A stretch of 64,000 nucleotides of DNA from Opisthorchis felineus. Taxonomy: Eukaryota > Platyhelminthes > Trematoda > Opisthorchiida > Opisthorchiidae. Below the pieces are notes generated by a model. It was not told where the DNA came from and made no database searches. It saw only the letters and a list, made by a program, of their open reading frames with translations. The stretch lies in the NCBI GenBank assembly GCA_004794785.1, contig SJOL01006491.1, forward strand, positions 1,161,708 through 1,225,707, given 5' to 3'. Below are positions 54,501 to 60,500 of the stretch, piece by piece; within the stretch, counting starts at the first letter, position 1, and each line of letters opens with the position of its first letter. A program made the position numbers and the translations under genes.

Positions 54501-57500
54501 GTGAACTTTTGGTGGTTTTTTTTGACGGGAATGCTAGCATGGAAGGTTCAGACCGAGAACTAAGCTGAGAAAATACCGCTATCACACTCGTCTGCCAGCA
54601 TGTAGTTCGAACTTGATCTCGACCAGTCTTATAGCAGCACTTTATATTTTGCAGGAGTGAAACTCATGCTGAACAGTGAGGCAGAATTATTTAGGTCATT
54701 TCAAAATGGATTTGCATGGTTGAAGGATCTGAACCAAGGAGAGCAATATCGCCTGCATACTCACTGTGAGGGAACGTCCAGAAAGCATTTCGACCTCCGT
54801 GGTTTCAGAGGCAGACAGGGAAATCTCGAGCAGCACATCAATAACGAAGTTGACGAAGAAAGGCCAGAGAGGGCATCCGTGTCTTACACCACTGGATAGG
54901 GTGAACTCAAGCTTACCGTATACGCGTACACATTCACAGGAGTTCACGTACAGTGCCCTTATAAGGGATATAAATTTGGAACAGACACTCTTGATTGCCA
55001 GACACCGCCAAAGTTTCGGACGATTGAGAAGAAACACCAAGGTGGGACGTTTAGAAGAGTGGCACTGTTCAGGAACTTGTGTTAAGGTAAAGATATGGTC
55101 GACGCATCCTCGGCCGGGACGAAAACCAGCTTGATTCCCAAGAATCCGTCTCTCCCGATAATCGAGCAATCTGCACAAAATAGTGACAGAGAGCACCTTA
55201 GATGCGACGGATACCAGGCTGATGCTACGATGGTTTTCGTATGACGTTCTTGTGCCCTTTTTGAAGACCGGGATGACGGTTGAGGAACTCCATTCTACTG
55301 GTGTTCTGTCTTCATTCCAAATCTTCTGAGGTATGATGTCAGACTGTATGACATCATACTGTATGTCAGACTGTTGACCAGGACCTCACCAAGACCATCG
55401 TACAGCAGTCATACATCGCTACCAAAACACCAAATACAGAGTTATAACGAACGGGTGCACAGAAAACGTTAAGTTAATGAAATAACAAGGTGTGCTGGCT
55501 GATATAAAAAAATGTCATGGCCAAGTAGAGTGTATAATAGAAAGTGTAAAATCACACTACCATAGATGAACAGTTGTATGGACTTACTGGTTAATTAATT
55601 CCCCGAGAACTTCGCATGCTTCGATTCGCACGTTGTCATCCGTGTGCGATACCGCCATGTGCATCAAAGGAACCAAACAGTCATTCATGATGGTCCTGGC
55701 ATCATTAGTGGCCGGAAGAGAATTGATTACCGTCTTCAGACCTTGGGTATAGCAAACATTGAATAGCTCGTTATACGGAAAAATCCATTCGGAAAGAAAC
55801 TTTTCAAACAAAAGCCCTAGTAGGCTCAAGCCCGTTTCAATTTTTCATCATGAACTGTGGACGGGATTAGTAAATTGTGAGTCGTCCAAACAGTTAGCCG
55901 CATATTTCAAACGGTGTATACAAGAACGGCACTGGCTGCACTTAGTCGCAAGACGCACGTCTCTCCAGTCAGTTACGGGGGAATACCGTGGGCAGTGATG
56001 TTGAAAACCAGTGTCTCATGCTTGGCATGCTTTTTAAACAAATTTGATAGAAGGCCTGTCGTGCTTTTCACTCTTTGTATCCAGGTCACATTTTCATATC
56101 ATGCATTGTCGTCTGCTGAGATTCATATTAACCAAGTTGGTCAGTTCAGTTTTTCAGCTATAAACCGTTCAGCAAAGTACAGTGGCGAGACAAACGGTCC
56201 TCTAAGATACGAAGTACACGGTCTAACCAGTATAACCTATGGAGTGCGATCAACCGATCTATCGAGAGAGAAAGGGAGATAACTTTCCCGAAGACCATCT
56301 TCCGTACCTCAGTATTACTGACCTGATGTTCCCACCAGGCTTGCACAATGCGCCGGTAGTGCCGATGGTTAAACACGCACCGGCCACGTCTCCAATTCAA
56401 AAAGTAGGACGGATTGAACTATATTTTGACGATCAAAATGATGTGACGTCGGTACCCTAAATAAGTTGGCTTAAAAACATAAACTCGAACGACTGCCTAC
56501 CTTGACGGTCATAATATGGCCTCCACGTAGATTGTCCGTTCTCCTAAGCCGCATCTATAGGCTTTTGGATTAGCTCAGCTTGATGTCGGTTGAAAAAAAT
56601 TTCTACGAGGAGCAGAGGTGCACAAACGGCTGAGTCTGAGTTCAACTTAACGCTGCAACTCGACAATTACTATGCGCAGCTTATTGTGATAGGGTGTTAT
56701 GACTATGATGAGACCAGACCGTGGACTCGTCAAGGCTTTAAAAATTTCTACAAAGGAGCCATCAGTTCAAAGATTCCGTCAACTGCACGTGGACGGGGGC
56801 GTCTAACTAGGCTAGGAAATAGTCGACCTTCAGCAGGTCAAAAAACTGTGAGAAAGGCATTACTTAGGTGTGCAAAACTCTTCACGGTTCGACATGAATA
56901 GCATCAATCAGTCTGCTTCGTGAATAGGAAACCAAGCAGACCACTTAACAAAATTGGCAAATGCAGCGCACTTCCTTGTGCGTATATCTACCATAAGTGT
57001 AGCATAGCGTGGCCTTAACACGACAACCTTTGATTGGTCGCCATTCTCATGAGGAATTACGTAAGTCAATGCAATTCAGTGATTCATAAACACAGGATTC
57101 GAGTTGTCCTTAGCAAGGCATAGATGCATGTAAGTGCGTGATTTGACTTCCAAGATGTGGGCCACGCTTCGTCGCTTGGTTGATAAACGATGACAACAGT
57201 GAATGGTATGTCCAAGATGCCCTTCTGTTTTTTTTTCTAGTCCCAACTTTATTCAGATTTCTCTGGCTGTTTTATTACAGAAAACAGCTTCGTTTTCGGT
57301 CACATCTCTGTCGTGGTCACCGTGTATCTGCAACAAGTATCGAGTCCTTACAAGAAAAGATCGGATCCAAACTATCCAGAACTAGTTTCCCTTACAAAGT
57401 GCGTCGACTTGACGGTCTTATCAATTTTCGTCGTCGTTGTACCTCCAGCTGCGTGCACCCTATGTAGCCTATTAAGCACCTCCCACGGGACAGCACGAGA

Positions 57501-60500
57501 AAGTTCGTTTATATAACACCGGTTGCCAAACATTGGATATATTTGAAAAAGCTATCTCCAATAGCCTTTGTAACAGACTATGTCCGAGAAGCACCTAATT
57601 CGCTGACATGCCTACGACGTGGCCGCAGGTGCTGTTCTACAGCAATATACTGAAGGATAGTGACAACCCCCAGCTTTTTACTCCACGCGGATGCCAGCGG
57701 AGTCACGCTACAGTACCTACGGCCGTTAGCTCCTTGTTGTCTACTTAAAGATGCCCCACTTCCGACAAATGTTGAATGGTCGAAAATCCATTGTGTTTAC
57801 CTATCACAACCCCTTGAAATACGCCCTCCAGGTGGTGTTTGGCAGGCCCTTCTATAGGGAACCCCGTCAACCAGAATATATTGCAACACTCACCACCGAC
57901 ACACGGCACGTCCCTGGGTCGAAAACACTGCAGCTGACGCCGTCACGAGTACAAGTACTTGCAAATTCGTCGCCGTCCACAATCCACTTACACGACTCCG
58001 AGGACGTGTTGGCCCTTAGTTCCTTCTGATCTAGGACGTCTGGTGTACGAGAGGCTATGATCTAACCCACCCGGGAAGAGGCGCATCGCTGGGCTAGTAT
58101 CGGCACGTTTTGTGCGGTCTAAAGGACAAAAAGATATCCGCGAGTGGACTAGCACGTATCTTCCCTACCAACGCACTAGGGTACGTTCTCCATACCGGAT
58201 GAACGATTCCATCACGTGCACGTATATATCGTCGGCTCCTTAAAGCCACCTAAAGGCACCGCATGTCTTAACTGGCGCAGACTGGTGGCCAGGAGCAATA
58301 CCAACACTGTACTGCACCCAAAAAACGATTACTCGCACATTTCTCATGGACTGCGTTGCTCAGCTGGGTTGAGAGATCCCATTTTGAAGCAACTATTGAC
58401 GACTTATCCAACACGTTAGACATTGGGCTCGTCAAGACAGCAGTTTGTCATCCAACAGCTGTTCAGTTGATCGAACGCTTTCACCCTCAACTTAAAATAG
58501 CGCTGCGGGAGCTCAATAACCCTTCTTGGTGGGAAACTCTACTGCTGGTCCTTTTGAGCCTCAGAAACACGTCAAAAGGTAATCTGAGAAAGAGTCGTTC
58601 TTCAGATGCTTCTTCCGACCACCTGATGAGCTGGTCACCTCCAAACCGGCTTGTGACTACCGCGACTACTTTACCATCTGCGAGGCCATATGCGCCCGCT
58701 CAGGTCAGTCACCACCAGAAAACAACCGACCCACTTCATTACCCGAGGCTCCACACACATACTCACAGGTCTTCGTTAGAAACAGTGTACAATTACTATA
58801 TTAAATTCCCTGAACCAGACCCTACAGCATCGTTTGTAGAAATATTTCACTGAAAAATGAGGAAAGTTTGAATCGATATCTATCAACAGACTGAAGCCGT
58901 CATGTTTGGAGGTAGCCAACTGAGGCGCATCAAAAGCAGAACTGCGTGCGGAGGCGTTGCAAACGCAACCCCTGCAATCCCATGGTCCCTTGCCCGCTGA
59001 CCGCCCAGTCAACCACCCTCTGTCCACGAACCGTACAAACAGCCTCGGCCGGGAATTTCGTCCAACTGTTCGCTTCACTGACTACGTCAATGAAACAGCA
59101 CGCAGTGGTACATATCCGTGCCCAGTTTTCTTGGTACGTTACTTTCTGATTCCGTGTGCTACGTAGTTTCCTTTCTATTTCCGAGTTTATTCTTTTCAAA
59201 TGTGGGCGTTTCTGTGGTCGTTCCCTACGATCTGGTCATCCGAAAGGCCATGGTATCCAGAACAACCAGCTGGATCGTGGTTACACGTACGATATTTGGT
59301 CACGGAAGCACGAAGACGGTACCCATACTTGATTATGTGGTACACGGACGGAAGGGCACAAACCGGACAACTGAATGCACAATGTATGGTTGTTGGATCT
59401 CCATGATGAAGCAGAGGCACTTATTTCGACAAATACACTCATTTGTACACCAATTTGGCTTCGACGGGAGACTCACCTGGAATCCAGCTGAAGCTCTCGT
59501 GTATGGTATTCTTAAGCAACTGAAGAGTTTACAGCAACCTCACATCTATGGAGGCACTGAGGTTTAGTGTGAGAACCCGCACTGTGAGGCGAACACTCAG
59601 GAGGCCCATGACTACCATATTTTCCCTGACACGTCCAACCAGGCTGATAAGCACCAGAATATACTTCTCCAACCTGAAAATCTTGCGTTCGACCTGGGTA
59701 CCTAGGGCCGTTTTGTTTGTGTGCAGAAGAAACATACAACCAGTTGAACACAGTGCAAAACAAAAGCCACTAGATGTGGAAACTCAGTGTTTAGACCCCC
59801 CAAACTCCCCGTATGGCCCGCCGGCCCACTTTTCCCGTCGCACAGCGGACACTTGAAGCAACCAGGTATGTCTATCGGCCAGAAAACCACTTCGATGCAC
59901 GTAGCCCCTCCAAACGAACTAGTTTACAGTAGTTACGACTGTAGAACCGTTCGTCTAGTACCGCACAGGACGCTTCTGGTGGCACCGACGCTTTCCAGAG
60001 GCTGGTAAATGAGTACGCATCCCCTGCGTCCCCATTATTGCATGACCGTTCTGTCACAATTTTATCCACCTCGTTCCTAACGCTGGTGAACAACCGTCTC
60101 ATGTCGTTAAACTCAACAATTTTGCAGATGTCGGTCACGATTTCTAGTCAGAATCTGTTTTGAAACCAACCCACTGAGAGGCGTTCAGTAGTGGGAGTGA
60201 CACTGAGTGTCTGTATACTACCATGACCACTGCGTCTTTTGAATACATTGGTGCTGATTTCATGTACTGATGACTTTATCCGCCCCAAATCCATTTTACT
60301 TATTGTTAGTACTTTTGTTCTACATAACTGCACCGCGGAAAACGTGGTACACGCTTGAGTTGATGAGTCTATACGGCATGTGCAGCGCTAATTCGTGTCG
60401 ACCTAGATAGAGCGGCGTCCCCGGTCAACCCAATCTTTTGCGTTCCCACTTTGGGTGTCAAGGCATCTGGAGACCCTATTGGGGAGTTACCAACGTGGCA

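Larger units (their letters stand above)
53230..55430 (-). mobile_element. RTE family 1, copy D (5'-truncated, with two insertions)
   Basis: Minus strand: RT (55196-54696) with [18 protein letters not shown] and [20 protein letters not shown], post-RT (54205-53930), C-terminus [18 protein letters not shown] and 3' UTR to about 53230. The endonuclease is absent. The YADD box is lost through indels near 54750. It is interrupted by SINE copy 7 and by the LTR-like insert at 54220-54586. Lies in the sense direction in CAND1 intron 5. Confidence 0.87.

Noticed and set aside
56590..56901. 103-codon plus-strand frame
   Set aside because: No recognised motif, no splice context and no repeat partner; not reported as a gene.
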